A program made the position numbers and the translations under genes. Positions 43,015 through 53,880 of a stretch of DNA of 64,000 nt are shown here, in pieces. Source of the stretch: Tuctoria greenei (taxonomy: Eukaryota; Streptophyta; Magnoliopsida; Poales; Poaceae). Under the pieces are notes generated by a model. The model saw nothing but the letters and a program-made list of their open reading frames with translations. It did no database searches and was not told where the DNA came from. The stretch covers positions 164,136,929 through 164,200,928 of the forward strand of contig JAYESD010000009.1 of assembly GCA_036927565.1 (NCBI GenBank), written 5' to 3'. Position 1 is the first letter of the stretch. Every line of letters begins with the position of its first letter.

Positions 43015-44406
43015 TCATGCCTTGTTCCTTATCACCACCCCATGTTCGCCTTGTTTGTTGCAGAAGACCCATTTGGTGCTGACGACGTTGGATTTGGGTC
43101 TTTCGACTAGTTCCCACACCTCGTTTCTCTTGAAATTGTTGAGTTCTTCTTGCATTGCCACCACCCAGTCCGGATCCTTCAATGCATCCTCAACCCTGTG
43201 TGGTTCCAAAAAGGATACAAACAAATAGTGCTCACAAAAGTTAGCTATGCGAGATCTAGTGGTTACTTCCTTTTGGATGTCACCGATGATCTTGTTGATT
43301 GGGTGATCCCTTTGGACGCATTGGTGTACTCTTGGGTGTGGTACTTGCTGTCTTGAATGTTCATGATCATCTTCTTCTCCCCCTAAATGATTGCCTTCGT
43401 TGACTTTTTGATCATCTTCACTTTCTTGAGGTTGATCTTGTATGGAGGCTCCCCATTGATCATTGGTCTCCTCTTGTGGTACATTTTCCTCTTGGATATG
43501 TAGAGGTGGCTCTTGTGGTCGAACTTTGCCTAACGTCATTCTTCTCAATGCTTGGCAAGGAGCTTCTTCTTTATCTAGCACACATGGATCAACTTGCTCC
43601 TTTTGGGAGCCATTAGTTTCATCGAACACTACGTCACGTGCTACTTCAACAAGTCCGGAGGTCTTGTTGAAAACACGATAGGCGTAAGTGTTCGGATTAT
43701 AACCAAGCAAGAAACCTTCATCGTACTTCGAAGCGAACTTTGAAGTCCTAGGCTTCTTGTTTAAAATATAACATGGACAACCGAAAACTCAAAAATATGA
43801 AATATTAGGCTTGTTACCGGTAAGTAGCTCATAGGATGTCTTCTTGAGTAGTCGATGAAGATAAAGTCGATTTATGGCGTGGCAAGCGGTGTTAATCGCT
43901 TCCGCCCAAAATTGATCCGAGGTCTTGTACTCATCGAGCATTGTTCTCGCCATCTCTATGAGAGTTTGGTTCTTTCTTTCGGCAACTCCGTTTTATTGAG
44001 GGGAGTACGGAGCCGAGAACTCGTGCTTTATGCCTTCTTCATCTAGGTACTCCTTCACTTGTGTGTTCTTGAACTCCGTGCCATTGTCGCTTCAAATGTT
44101 CTTGATTGTCAATGAGAATTCATTTTGAGCTCGCTTGAAGAACTTCTTGAGTATTCCTTGTGTTTCTGACTTGTCATGCAAAAAGAAAACCCAAGTGAAG
44201 CGAGAAAAATCATCAACAACTACTAAACCATATTTGTTACTGCCGATGCTTATGTAGGAAATTGGACCAAATAATTCCATGTGAAGTAGCTCGAGCGGTC
44301 TTGTTGTAGTCATGACATTCTTGGCGGGGTGAGGTGCTCCAACTTGCTTCCCGACTTGGCAAGCGCTAAAAGGCCTGTCTTTCTCAAAAACAACATCCTT
44401 CAAACC
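43015..44406 (-). pseudogene. Copia integrase and integrase-RT linker
   Basis: 44403-44092 encodes RPFSACQVGKQVGAPHP (zinc-binding end) and ELLHMELFGPISY, where the first catalytic residue is Glu instead of the usual Asp, then GLVVVDDFSRFTWVFFLHDKSE. A stop follows NEFSLTIKNI. The next frame continues SDNGTEFKN (second Asp), NGVAERKNQTLIEMARTML (Glu) and FWAEAI. From 43710, MLGYNPNTYAYRVFNKTSG, a long acidic linker, and DPDWVVAMQEELNNFKRNEVWELVERP lead into RT. Several stops. Not functional. Confidence 0.87.
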
Positions 44407-44910
44407 TCAGATGTGATCGCGCTTGAGGAGTTTTTGAAGGTTCATCATACCAACATGCGCTAGCCGTCTATGCCACAACCAACCCATGTTGGTCTTTGCA
44501 GTCAAGCATGTGTCAAGTTCGGCTTTATCCTTGTTGAAGTCAACAAGATAAAGTTTTCCCTTTAACATACCCTTGAATGCAATGGAACCATCACTCCTCC
44601 TAGAGACAGTCACACCCTCGTTAGTGAACAAGCAATTATAACCTTTGTCACATAATTGAGATATGGACAACAGGTTATAATATAAGGAATCTACATGTAA
44701 TACGTGAGAAAAAGTGTGTTGTGGTGATATGGCAATTTTACTGGTACCGAGCACCTTTCCTTGACTATTGTCTTTGAAGTAAATGCCCTCGCTTGGATCC
44801 TCGTTTGCTTCATATTCAACAAACATTCTTCTTTCTCCGGTCATATGGTTGGTGCAGCCACTGTCTAGCACCCATTTGGATCCACCGGAGGAATAGGCCT
44901 GCAAAAACAA
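44407..44910 (-). pseudogene. Copia protease and pre-integrase domain
   Basis: The 167-residue open stretch has WVLDSGCTNHMTGERRMF with the D-S-G active site. LLSISQLCDKGYN and WLWHRRLAHVGMMNLQKLLKRDHI (the gag pre-integrase H-H pair) follow. A stop separates it from the integrase at 44407 and another from gag at 44911. Confidence 0.88.
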
Positions 44911-44911
44911 A

Positions 44912-45759
44912 TTATGCCTTGGATTTAGGTACCCAAGCTTGCTTGGGTCCTCGAAGGTTAGTCACAAGAGATTTAGGCACCCACACATGAGATTTGGTGT
45001 TCTCATGGCGTGGCCCAACATAATGAGCATAAACCTTTCCAAAATTACTTTTCATTAAGACATAGGATGCATCAAAAGTACTGAAAAGTAACTTATGTTG
45101 TTTATACACAAGACTAGTCTGGGAGGTTGGACTTGTCCAGTGTACCGGACTTGTCCGGACCCTGACCGGACTAGTCCGGCAGTCATGCGTGTTGTACTTA
45201 TTAATTTTTGATTTTCTAGTTTGGAAGACTCCTCCCTTTACAAAGACATTGCTATCCTTGTTATTCTTATGGCTTCTAGCTTGTTGCTTTTCACCATGAG
45301 AGTAACCAATGCCATATTTGACATTTGGAGGTCTTGTGACTAAGTATGCACTACGTGCATATTTGATCTTCTCCTTGTCAAATATGCCACTTTGGAGAGG
45401 ATGCTTATCCTTTGTAGAGGTTGGCTTGTCTTTCAAGCTGTTGTCAAGCTTACCACATGTACAAGTAGAAGCAACTTCGGTTTTAATGGGTTGAGAAGGT
45501 GAACTTGAAGAGGATGAAGGGTCACCTTGCTTGAGTGACTCAACTTGCACTTCAAGGATCTTGTTAAACTTGATTAGATTAGCAAGTTGGTCCTTGATTG
45601 TAGCATTTGAGTCGGTTAACTCCAAGCAAGCTTCCTTGCTTGAAGCTAACTCAAGCTCTAGTGATTTGCTTCGCTCCTTTTCAAATTCGAGAAGTTTGTC
45701 AAGTTCGACATATTCCCCCTTTTGGGAGATAATCGTGTCCTCTTGACGATGTATCAACC
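44912..45759 (-). pseudogene. Copia gag, C-terminal part
   Basis: On the minus strand from the Tat insertion point: DRLIHRQEDTIISQKGEYVELDKLLEFEKERSKSLELELASSKEACLELTDSN is a coiled-coil of about 80 residues. A serine run, CTCGKL, and KIKYARSAYLVTRPPNVKYGIGYSHGEK follow, as in SIRE-type gag C-termini. The stretch 45180-45110 is made of the element's palindromic CGGACTAGTCCG-type units and is translated as a TSPV-rich segment. The upstream half of gag is at 58903-60484. Confidence 0.8.
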
Positions 45760-46636
45760 TGTCAGAGTGTTTTTCTGGCAATTCTCCAGATACTACCGTT
45801 GGTAGCTCGCGAAGTTTGTAGTTCGGTATTGGGTGTGCAGAGATTCAAAAGATGATGGCAAATAGACACAAGGATTTACGTGGTCCGGGCCGCTTGAGCG
45901 TAATACCCTACTCAGGGTGTGTAGTTGTTTGTATTGAGCGTCTAAGAGTCCTGAGCTTCTAGCTTTGGCTCTTAGAGAGTTCCAGGAGAGAGAGCGGGTC
46001 TCTGAGAGAGTCCCCTGTGTATCGTCGACCAGTCCTTTTATAGTACAAGGGCTGGTCATTACACCGTTAGCCTGGTCTGACATGTGGCCCTGGCGGTTAC
46101 TGATGTTTAATACACAATTAATGAGATTAATTACCCTTAATAGCATGGTAACAGGACTTGATAGTGCCATTACTGGTATTAAGGGCCTTCCGATCGTGTG
46201 TCATTAGTATGGTATTAATGACACTTAATCGGGTCTTGAAGTCTTTGATTGCCCCTTGAAGGTCCGAGCTGTTGAGGGTTCACCAGTCTAGCTGCTGAGG
46301 TTGAAGGTCCGGCGGTTCGGACACGTGGCAGCTCCGGAGCTTTCGTCTGGGACGGGTAGGTCCGGTGTAGATGTACACGTGTCGATACCAGAGCTTCCCT
46401 CTGTCGGGGGTTAGGTCCGGGAGTGTCGCACAAGTGTTTGGCCCGGAGCTATCCCATGTGTGGGATGTAGGTCCGGTTGCAGTATACACGTGGTAGCACC
46501 GGGACTAACCATAGATGGGAGGCAGGTCTAGTCCCGTACGACATGTGGGGCCTTCGCAGGTCTTCAACTCAGGCAGGTGAAGTTCCTTTGGTCTTTTTGT
46601 AGTCCCAAGGCGTATACGGTATGCAGGGTACCGACA
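45760..46636 (-). repeat. Tat 2 3' LTR, 877 bp
   Basis: Plus strand TGTCAGAGTG...GGTACCGACA. TATA box on minus at about 46044-46033 (TACTATAAAAGGAC). The purine-rich CCAGGGGGCCAC (minus, 46648-46637) directly before it is the polypurine tract. Confidence 0.92.
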
Positions 46637-47173
46637 GTGGCCCCCTGGGCGCACCTCTGGGAGAGACCTTTTAGATGAAGTCGTTCTGCCAGAGGTGGGT
46701 CCATCCTTCGGTTTTCGAGCCATGTCGTTCAAGGGTCTTCGGATGTGCCGTTGGCGGTAGTTCGCAGTTAAACCAACGCCGCGTGGCATATCCAGGATGC
46801 GGAAGGTGAGATCTTGGCATGCGGATCTCACGCAATTGAAGGTCGCCAGTTCCCGATACGAAAATCATATCGGTTCCGCGCGCCTTGTCAGGCCGCCGCC
46901 TTCGGGTTTCCCGCCTTTCATGATGACAACCGTTCGCCTGGGGGTAAGGACCTCGACTTGATCGTCGGGGTGGACCCGGGCCCTTGTCATTGGCAGGGTG
47001 AAGTTTTTGAATTGTATCGTCGGCTCCTCTGCGGTTTCCATCCAAGCGTTGCGGGGGCTTACTTAATAAGGAAAGCGCACACCGTTTGGGGATTCTATAC
47101 GCCTCCATTTGATCTTGCGCTCAAATCCTCCAAACTTTCGCTTGCTTTTCATCTCTAGCCCTGCTGTGCTGCG
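46637..47173 (+). promoter_or_regulatory. Polypurine tract and putative promoter of the antisense gene
   Basis: It lies between the 3' LTR and the antisense gene. A TATA-like CTTAATAAGG (47062-47071) lies about 100 bp upstream of the ATG at 47174, with no competing long frame. That it drives the antisense gene is inference. Confidence 0.45.
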
Positions 47174-50100
47174 ATGGAGTTGGGTCTCCGCGAGAGCCGA
47201 CTTAAGACCGACGGTAAATTGAAGAAGGTAGGCCCTCATGGGGTGTTCAAGCGACTTCTTCAACCACCAGGTCCGCGCCGGCAAGCTTCCATTCGAGAAG
47301 GAGCACACCGCGACATGGTGTACTTCTCCGCGTACGCCATGGTGGGACTGATCCCACCTTTTTCTTCTTTTCTCTTGATGCTGCTAGACTTCTATGGTCT
47401 GCAGCTATACCACCTTGGACCCCACTCCATTCTTTTGGTGTCGATCTTTGTCCACTTCCGCGATATGTGGGTGGGTATTCCTCCCTGCATCGAGCTCTTT
47501 CGCTCCTTCTTCACCATCCACACAACCAGCAAGAGTGACGAGTACCTTGGATTCTATTATTTTGTGAAGCGCAAGAAGTGCCCGCACAAGTACTTGCGGT
47601 CGTTCCCTTCTGGCAAGTGGGATGACTGGAAGAAGGATTGGATTGCCATCAGGACAGAGGAGCATGAGAGGATGGAGTTGCCTGGAGGCCTCCCCAACGT
47701 CGACGCTGAAGCTTGGAGCGAAGTTCTGGTGTTATCGGACGCCTTCAACCCTGCTCTGACCAGGATCCGCCAATGTGTGGAAGGAGGGGTGACTCCCCAG
47801 GCAGTATTTTGCAACATCCTAGTCAACAGGTGGGCTCTGCTGAAGAAGAGGGAGAAGCTCGCTTGGGCCCTCAACAGCGTGATGGATGACGACCGGATCG
47901 AGACCGGTTTGAAGTCCAACCTGGAAGGCGCAGCCTTGGAGTTTCACCTCAAGAAGTTCCAGCACGGCATCGATGTCGAGGGTGATGACTTGTCTCCGCC
48001 GGCGGCTTTCCTCCCTCTGAACATGGTGGCAGAGTTCAGCAGGGAGCTCCAGCGGAAGATGCTGGCGCTTGATGACCTTGGTGTAGTTGAGAGGCGTTCA
48101 ACCACCGGGTTGGTGATCTCTGGAGCTTCCGAGGGTGGTCCCCCTTCCATCCTGGAACAAAGAGTTGAAGTCGTGGGCAAGGGCAAAGAGTTGGTCGAGC
48201 CTTCGAGCCGTAAAAGGAAGCTGAAGCACTCTGATGGGAGGTCAGTTAGGCCTGCTCCTTCCGCAGCGGCTCCTTCTCCCCGGAGGGGAAGGTCTTCAAC
48301 GAAGACATCCACTCCAGCATCGGCATCTCCCCGGGGTGCTAGTTCCATTCATGTGGCTTCAGTACTAGGGCCAGCTAAAGGATCTGGGTCTAGAGGTTCT
48401 TCTCGGCCGAGGGGAGCCTCGACCAAAGTGATGCCGATAGAAGCAGCAAGTTTCGGGGAACCTTCCAGAGCTGACACACCAGTGGAGACAGGGTCCGGCC
48501 CTGAGCATCCGGGGAAGAGGTTCCGCACTAGCTGGAGCAGAAGCCTTCCGAGGTAAATTTTGTTTTTTACCTCAGTTGGTTGTTTTGTGTTGCAACTGCA
48601 TTTTGAGTGTCTTTGTCCTTCATCCACAGGGTTCCCAAAAAAGGGGCTGAAGTTCTGGTTCCTGCAGCAGCGGCTGAAGCTGTGCAGGCGGAGGCTCTGG
48701 CTCCAATCCCAGCACCGCCCCAAGAAGTGGATGAGGTTGCAACAGCTCCGGCGCCGGCTATAGTGGTCCTGGACCTTGACTCATCCCCAGAAGCTCCCGT
48801 GGTAGCGCCGGACCACGGGAGTGAAGATGTACCAGCGGCACCTACCTCGGAGGTTGAAGCTTTGGGTCCGGATGCTGAAATGGTGGACGCTCAGGCCTCA
48901 GGACCGGAGATAGCTGTGATTCTGGCCCTAGAGCCGGATGTTGTTGAAGCCCCAGCGGTGGAGCCGATGGTTGATGAGGCCCCGACGGTAGAGCCGGTGG
49001 TTGATGAAGCTTCGGCGCCTGAGCCAGTTGTTGAAGAAGTTTCGGCGGTAGAGCCGTTTGCTGAAGAAGTTTCGGCGGTAGAGCCGGTTGCCGAAGAAGT
49101 TCCGGCGCCTGAGCCAGTTGCTACAGAGGTGCCAGCGCCCGAGCCCATGATGGTCGAAGCGTCAGCACCGGAACCGGCGGTGGAGGAGGCGCCAACGTCA
49201 GAGCCGAACATGGCTTCAGCTCCGGTAGAATCTTCAACGTGTGCCCTGGATGCAGTGGTCCCGGAGGTGCCCGCGCCTGAACCAGGGTGCCAAGATGAAG
49301 ATGCCGGCCCCCCGCCTGAGGGGCCAGTTGTTGATGACCTGGCGACGGGACCATCGGAGCCAACTCCGGAGGTCAAAACTTCTATTGCAGGACCTTCCTC
49401 GGTAGTGGCCGAGGCTATCCCGGAGGACGGCCCTATTGCGGTGGAAGCTCAGGGGACCGCTCTTGTAGAGTGGGACCCAATTTTTGTCACACAGAACCCG
49501 CTGGAGCGAGCGGAGAGGACCCCGACAGGTCTGGACCCGATCCCTCTATCGTTGTCTATTGACAACGCCTGCTCGATTCTTCTCCAGGTCCAGCTGGCTT
49601 TTTACCATGACAGCAAGGCCCTCGAGGAGGAGCGCCAAACTCTTAGGAGGTGGCACAACCGGCTCCAATTTGAGACCAAGCTGGCGCAGTCGAGGCTGGC
49701 CGATGACAAAAGAGTGGGCGAGGAAGGAGAAGGTCTGGCTGGAGTACTGGGGTAAGCTGCTGGACGAGAGGGAAAGCATAACGCGATCCCTTGACAACCA
49801 GTCCCGGGCCATTTGCGAACAGGCTGTAGCTGCTAATAACGCAGCGAATGAACGCCAAGAGAGGCTCAACACCATCCACGACAGTCTCGTCAAGCGCCTG
49901 GAGGCTCTTGAGAAGTGGGAGAGAAAGCTCGAGGATGAAGAGCAAAAACTCTTGGAGCTCCGGGATGACCTCGTGAAGAGGGAAGAAGAGCTTGCTCAGA
50001 GGCTAACTCTGGGTGACAAGAGTCTCGAGGAGCGCACCAAGAAATTGGAGGAGCGCTGCGAGAGAGAGGAGAATAAGGCCTGGCAGCAAAGTCAGGACCT

Positions 50101-50698
50101 CCACAGGAGGGAGGATGACATTGCTGCCAGGGAGAAGAAGGTGCGGGGCCGAGAGAAGGAACTAGTTAACCGCAGGAATGAGATCCACCTCCGGGAGGAA
50201 GAGCTCAGCAAACTCGAAAGGCAGGTTGCTGAAAAGCTTCAGCAGAACGCCAAAGAGGTTGAGCGTCTTGCCCGGGAGAATTAGGAACTTGCGGCGGCCA
50301 GAAGATCCTTGGAGGAGATGCTAGGTTCCAGGGTTGTGGAGTCCCAACAAGTTTGGGATTTCCTGGGCAAAGCCAACGACGCGCTGACGCCAATGGCTTT
50401 TAGTCCCGTGCGTCCGGATGATCCGGAGCCGGAGTTGGACCAGGTGTTTCAAGCGCTGAGTTCGGCAGGCAACAAGCTCACCAAGATGGGCGATGTCATT
50501 GCGGACCAGCTGGAAACCGAGGGTCAATCCCTGGCAAAGAGCGTCGCAGAATTCGTGTTGACGTGCTACACAAGCCGGGACCCTCAATTACCCCTGGACC
50601 TGGTGCTCAAAGGCCCCATCGACAGAGAGGGAGAAGCTGCCCAAGACAGCGTTTCGGAGGTTGCCCAGAAGGTCGCCTCGTTCTTCCATAGGGTCTAA
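47174..50698 (+). pseudogene. Antisense extra gene of Tat element 2 (Transposase_28-like), spliced
   Basis: Exon 1 (47174-48552) encodes MVYFSAYAMVGLIPPFSSFLL, FYGLQLYHLGPHSILLVSIFVH and IPPCIELFRSFFTIH, the Transposase_28 ('putative gypsy type transposon') pattern. A charged region and a serine/proline-rich basic tail follow. An intron of 77 bp (48553-48629, GTAAAT...CCACAG) joins codons in frame into RVPKKGAEVLV. Exon 2 has tandem 11-residue repeats (EPVVEEVSA type, 48955-49200), a linker, and a coiled-coil of about 170 residues with REDDIAAREKKVRGREKELVNRRNEIHLREEEL. The C-terminus is FSPVRPDDPEPELDQ...VAQKVASFFHRV, ending at 50698. Only two lesions are seen: a frameshift near 49710 and a TAG at 50282-50284. 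It runs against gag-pol. Its role is unknown; a DNA- or particle-associated structural protein is only a guess. Confidence 0.85.
48955..49200 (+). repeat. Tandem 33 bp coding repeats
   Basis: About eight imperfect units coding for 11 residues of the form EPV(V/A)EEV(S/P)A(V/P), inside exon 2 of the antisense gene. The matching part of Tat 1 (about 35104-35960, minus) is similarly repetitive but shuffled. Confidence 0.75.
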
Positions 50699-52019
50699 GA
50701 CCATATCTTTGTAGCTCCCGCTTGTATCCTCTCTTCTTTTTCTCCAATTTTGTAATCTCTTGTCTCCATATGAATGAAATCCAAGTTTTTTGTGAATTTT
50801 ATTTTTTTCTTCACCACCTTTGTCCCACTTGGCCCCCTGGTAGATGTACGCAATTTGATTGTGAACATGTACCAAGAGGATGTAACAGTTGTTGAAGACT
50901 TGCGTGCTTCGAACTTGTAGAGCGTAGGTACGAAGTCTTCGATAGTGAAGGCCCCCTGAGGTTGTCGGAGCTTAAGGGCTCCGACATTGACCATCATCGG
51001 ATCTTAGTAGCTCTAGCAGTGGTCTCCATCAATGCGTAGAGCATCGACGGTTAGTCCTCTGGGGTGTCGGAGCTTGGTAGCTACGGCAGTGACCTCTGTC
51101 AACACGCGGTGTGTCAACAACAGACCCCATTGTGAAGTCTTCCCATCATCTTTTGTTCACATTGACGGCTAGCCCCCTGGCTTTACCGGGGCTGAGTAGC
51201 TCCAGCAACGCTTGCTATCAATGTTGAAACATCGACTACAAGCCACTTAGGGGATGTCAGAGCTTTGGTAGCTCCGGCTTAATTCACCATCATCATGAGA
51301 TCTTTATTTTTCCTGCACACTGAAGTCAAGAAAAATAGTAAAATCCGTTCCCTATCTATAACTTAGTTGCAACTTACTATTCTCGTAAGAAATTTTTAGG
51401 TCGAGCGCAATTCTTCATACGATCAAATGCACTGAGTTGTTTTCTCCAAGTCCAATCGTTTTTAGGACCCGCCTTACTTCGGCCTGCCGGGGTGTAGGTA
51501 GAGTGGCGTACTTAGGGTGCAGGACCATGCTAAGTCGATAGCACACTCCGAACCTAGATTGGCTGACAGCATTCAGGCGAGTGAGCCAGTCAACAATGTG
51601 AAAACCCGAAGGAATTAACAATGCGACTCGAGTTGTACATGAATTAGTCGAACTAAAAAATTCTTGAGAATTGTACAACCTTGTTATAGACAAGAAAGAG
51701 AAAAATAAAAGATATTGAGCCTGTACAAAGTAAATGCACGTGGAGTCTGTTTTCACACAATGATGTCTTTCATTATAGGTCGGGGGTACAGGGGAAACAA
51801 GTACACCCTTAGGGTACGGAACCAGGCTAAGTGTGTTTTGTTTCTTGTTTGACCCAAGGTAGCTAGCTACACTTTTAGTTCTGAGACTGTGACAAGTGTT
51901 GCCTGAACTTTGCGGACCTTCCAAAAAAGGTCTGGCTGTTCTCCCGGAGGAGCTACCCGACTCTGTACAATGACTCTATAACATACATCATATGTAACTA
52001 CAGACTCACCTCTGTGATA
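50699..52019. other. Spacer between converging genes, Tat element 2
   Basis: No gene. It has four or five inverted-repeat units such as GTCGGAGCTTAAGGGCTCCGAC (50957-50978), GTCGGAGCTTGGTAGCTACGG (51065-51085) and GTCAGAGCTTTGGTAGCTCCGG (51256-51277), spaced about 100-190 bp. It is homologous to 33006-34080. Confidence 0.7.
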
Positions 52020-53880
52020 TTAAGCGTAGAACTTACGGAGGTGCTTAATGTTCCAAGGATTAGGGAGAGGTGTCCCATCCTCAGTTGCCAAGCAAACGCA
52101 TCCGGGACGGGATACTTTGATCACTCGGAAGGGTCCTTCCCAGCTGGGGGAGAGTTTGTTTAACCCTTCTCTGGATTGTATTCTCTGTAGCATCAGATCG
52201 CCTTCCTTGAGCTGTCGGCTGTGAACATGCCTTTGGTGATAGCGCCGAAGAGCTTGGCGGTATCGGGCATTCCGAACAGCTGCTCGGCACCTTCCCTCTT
52301 CAAGGAGGTCAAGGTCTTCACGCCGGAGCTGGTCCTGCGCGGCATCGTTGAAGGTCCGGACCCGGAGCGACCCCAAGGTGATTTCCGGAGGAAGGACTGC
52401 TTCAGCTCCGTACACCAAGAAGAAGGGTGTCTCTCCAGTTGACCGGTTTGGAGTTGTCCTGTTGGCCCATAGAGTGGGCGGAAGCTCTTTGATCCAGTTG
52501 GCTCCATGTTTTTTTAGACACTCATATGTGCGCGTCTTGAGTCCTTTTAGGATTTCTGCATTTGCTCTCTCGTCTTGGCCATTGCTTGCTGGGTGAGCTA
52601 CGGAAGCGTAACTGACTTGAATGCCGAGGTCTTCGCAATATCCTTGGAATGTAGAGGTTGTGAATTGGGTCCCATTATCAGTTATGATTTTGTTTGGGAC
52701 TCCAAATATGCATACGATGGTGTAAGAAGTTGATAGCTGATTGCTTGTTTATGGTCACAACTGGAGTTGCTTCTGGCCATTTGGTGAATTTGTCAATGGC
52801 AATGTACAGGAACTTGTAACCTCCGATAGCTCTTGGGAAAGATCCCAAGATATCCATCCCCCACATAACGAAAGGCCATGTAGGAGGTATCATTTGTAGA
52901 GGCTGAGTCGGTGTGTGAATTTGTTTCGCATGGAATTGGCATGTTTCACATTTCTTCACCAGCTCAGTTGCATCCTGGAGCGCTGTAGGCCAGTAAAAGC
53001 CATGTTGGAAGGCTTTACCGACCAACGTGCGGGAAGACGCGTGGTTTCCACACTCGCCTCCATGGATTTCTGCGAGGAGCTCGCAACCTTATTCCCTTGT
53101 AATGCACCACATTAGGACGCTATTGGCACCGCACCAGTAGAGATCCCCTTCTACCAGCGTGTATCTTTTAGCCAATCTGACTATTCGGTCAGCGGATACA
53201 TTATCTTCAGGAAGGAAGTTGTCTTTCAAGTAGCTCTGGATCTCCGAGATCCATGCATCGGAGCTAGCTTGAATATTTGAGTCTTGCGTGCTGGGTTGCT
53301 TGGAGCTTCCGGTAGCACCTACGACCCTTGATGGCTGCCATGGTAACAGGGCCATCGGGACCGCCAGCTTTGGGGTGCTGGTCTCGCCCCCTTCGCTCAG
53401 TTCGGCGGGCTGATCTGTGGGTTTTGACAACCTACGGACGAAGGTTTCGTCAGGAGCCGGAGCTCCGGTTGACGCTTTCGTCGAGAGTTTGTCAGTTTCA
53501 GCGTTTTGGAGACGCTGGACATGGTGGAGGTCCAGGACTTTGAAGTCCTTCTGAAGCCTCTGGAGTTCAAGGAGATAAGCATCTAGTTGGGGATTGTTGC
53601 AGGAGCATTCACCTTTCACCTGTTTAATGATGAGCTGCGAATATCCCTTGACCAACAACTGCTTGACACCATATGATAGTGCCACCTTTAGTCCGTAAAT
53701 GAGTGCTTCATACTCCGCCATGTTGTTAGTCGCCTTGAAGTCAAGGTGGACCATGTATTTTACCTTCTCCCCGGTTGGGGCGAGGAGAAGGATTCGAGCT
53801 CCGGCCCCTTGCTTCTGCACTGAGCCATCGAAGTAGAGAGTCCAGTGAGGCTCAGTGAAGACCGAAACCTTGGGTTCCAA
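52020..53880 (-). pseudogene. Archaeal-type RNase H and integrase of Tat element 2
   Basis: From 53880: HWTLYFDGSVQKQG, NNMAEYEALIYGL and LLVKGYSQLIIKQV, where the third catalytic position is Tyr instead of Asp (VKGD in Tat 1). SVSADRIVRLAKRYTLVEGDLY leads to the integrase. Zinc region: GECGNH...AFQHGFYWPTALQDATELVKKCETCQFHAKQI (53025 onward). Core: WPFVMWGMDILGSFP with the first Asp, LYIAIDKFTKWPEA. A frameshift near 52690 separates the second Asp and Glu region (NAEILKGLKTRTYE, about 52560). The C-terminal part 52418-52020 reads FLVYGAEAVLPPEITLGS through HLRKFYA. Inactive through frameshifts and the RNase H change. Confidence 0.88.

Noticed and set aside
48891..49376. 161-residue serine/threonine/glycine-rich frame on the minus strand
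   Set aside because: Shadow of the 33 bp coding repeats of the antisense gene on plus.
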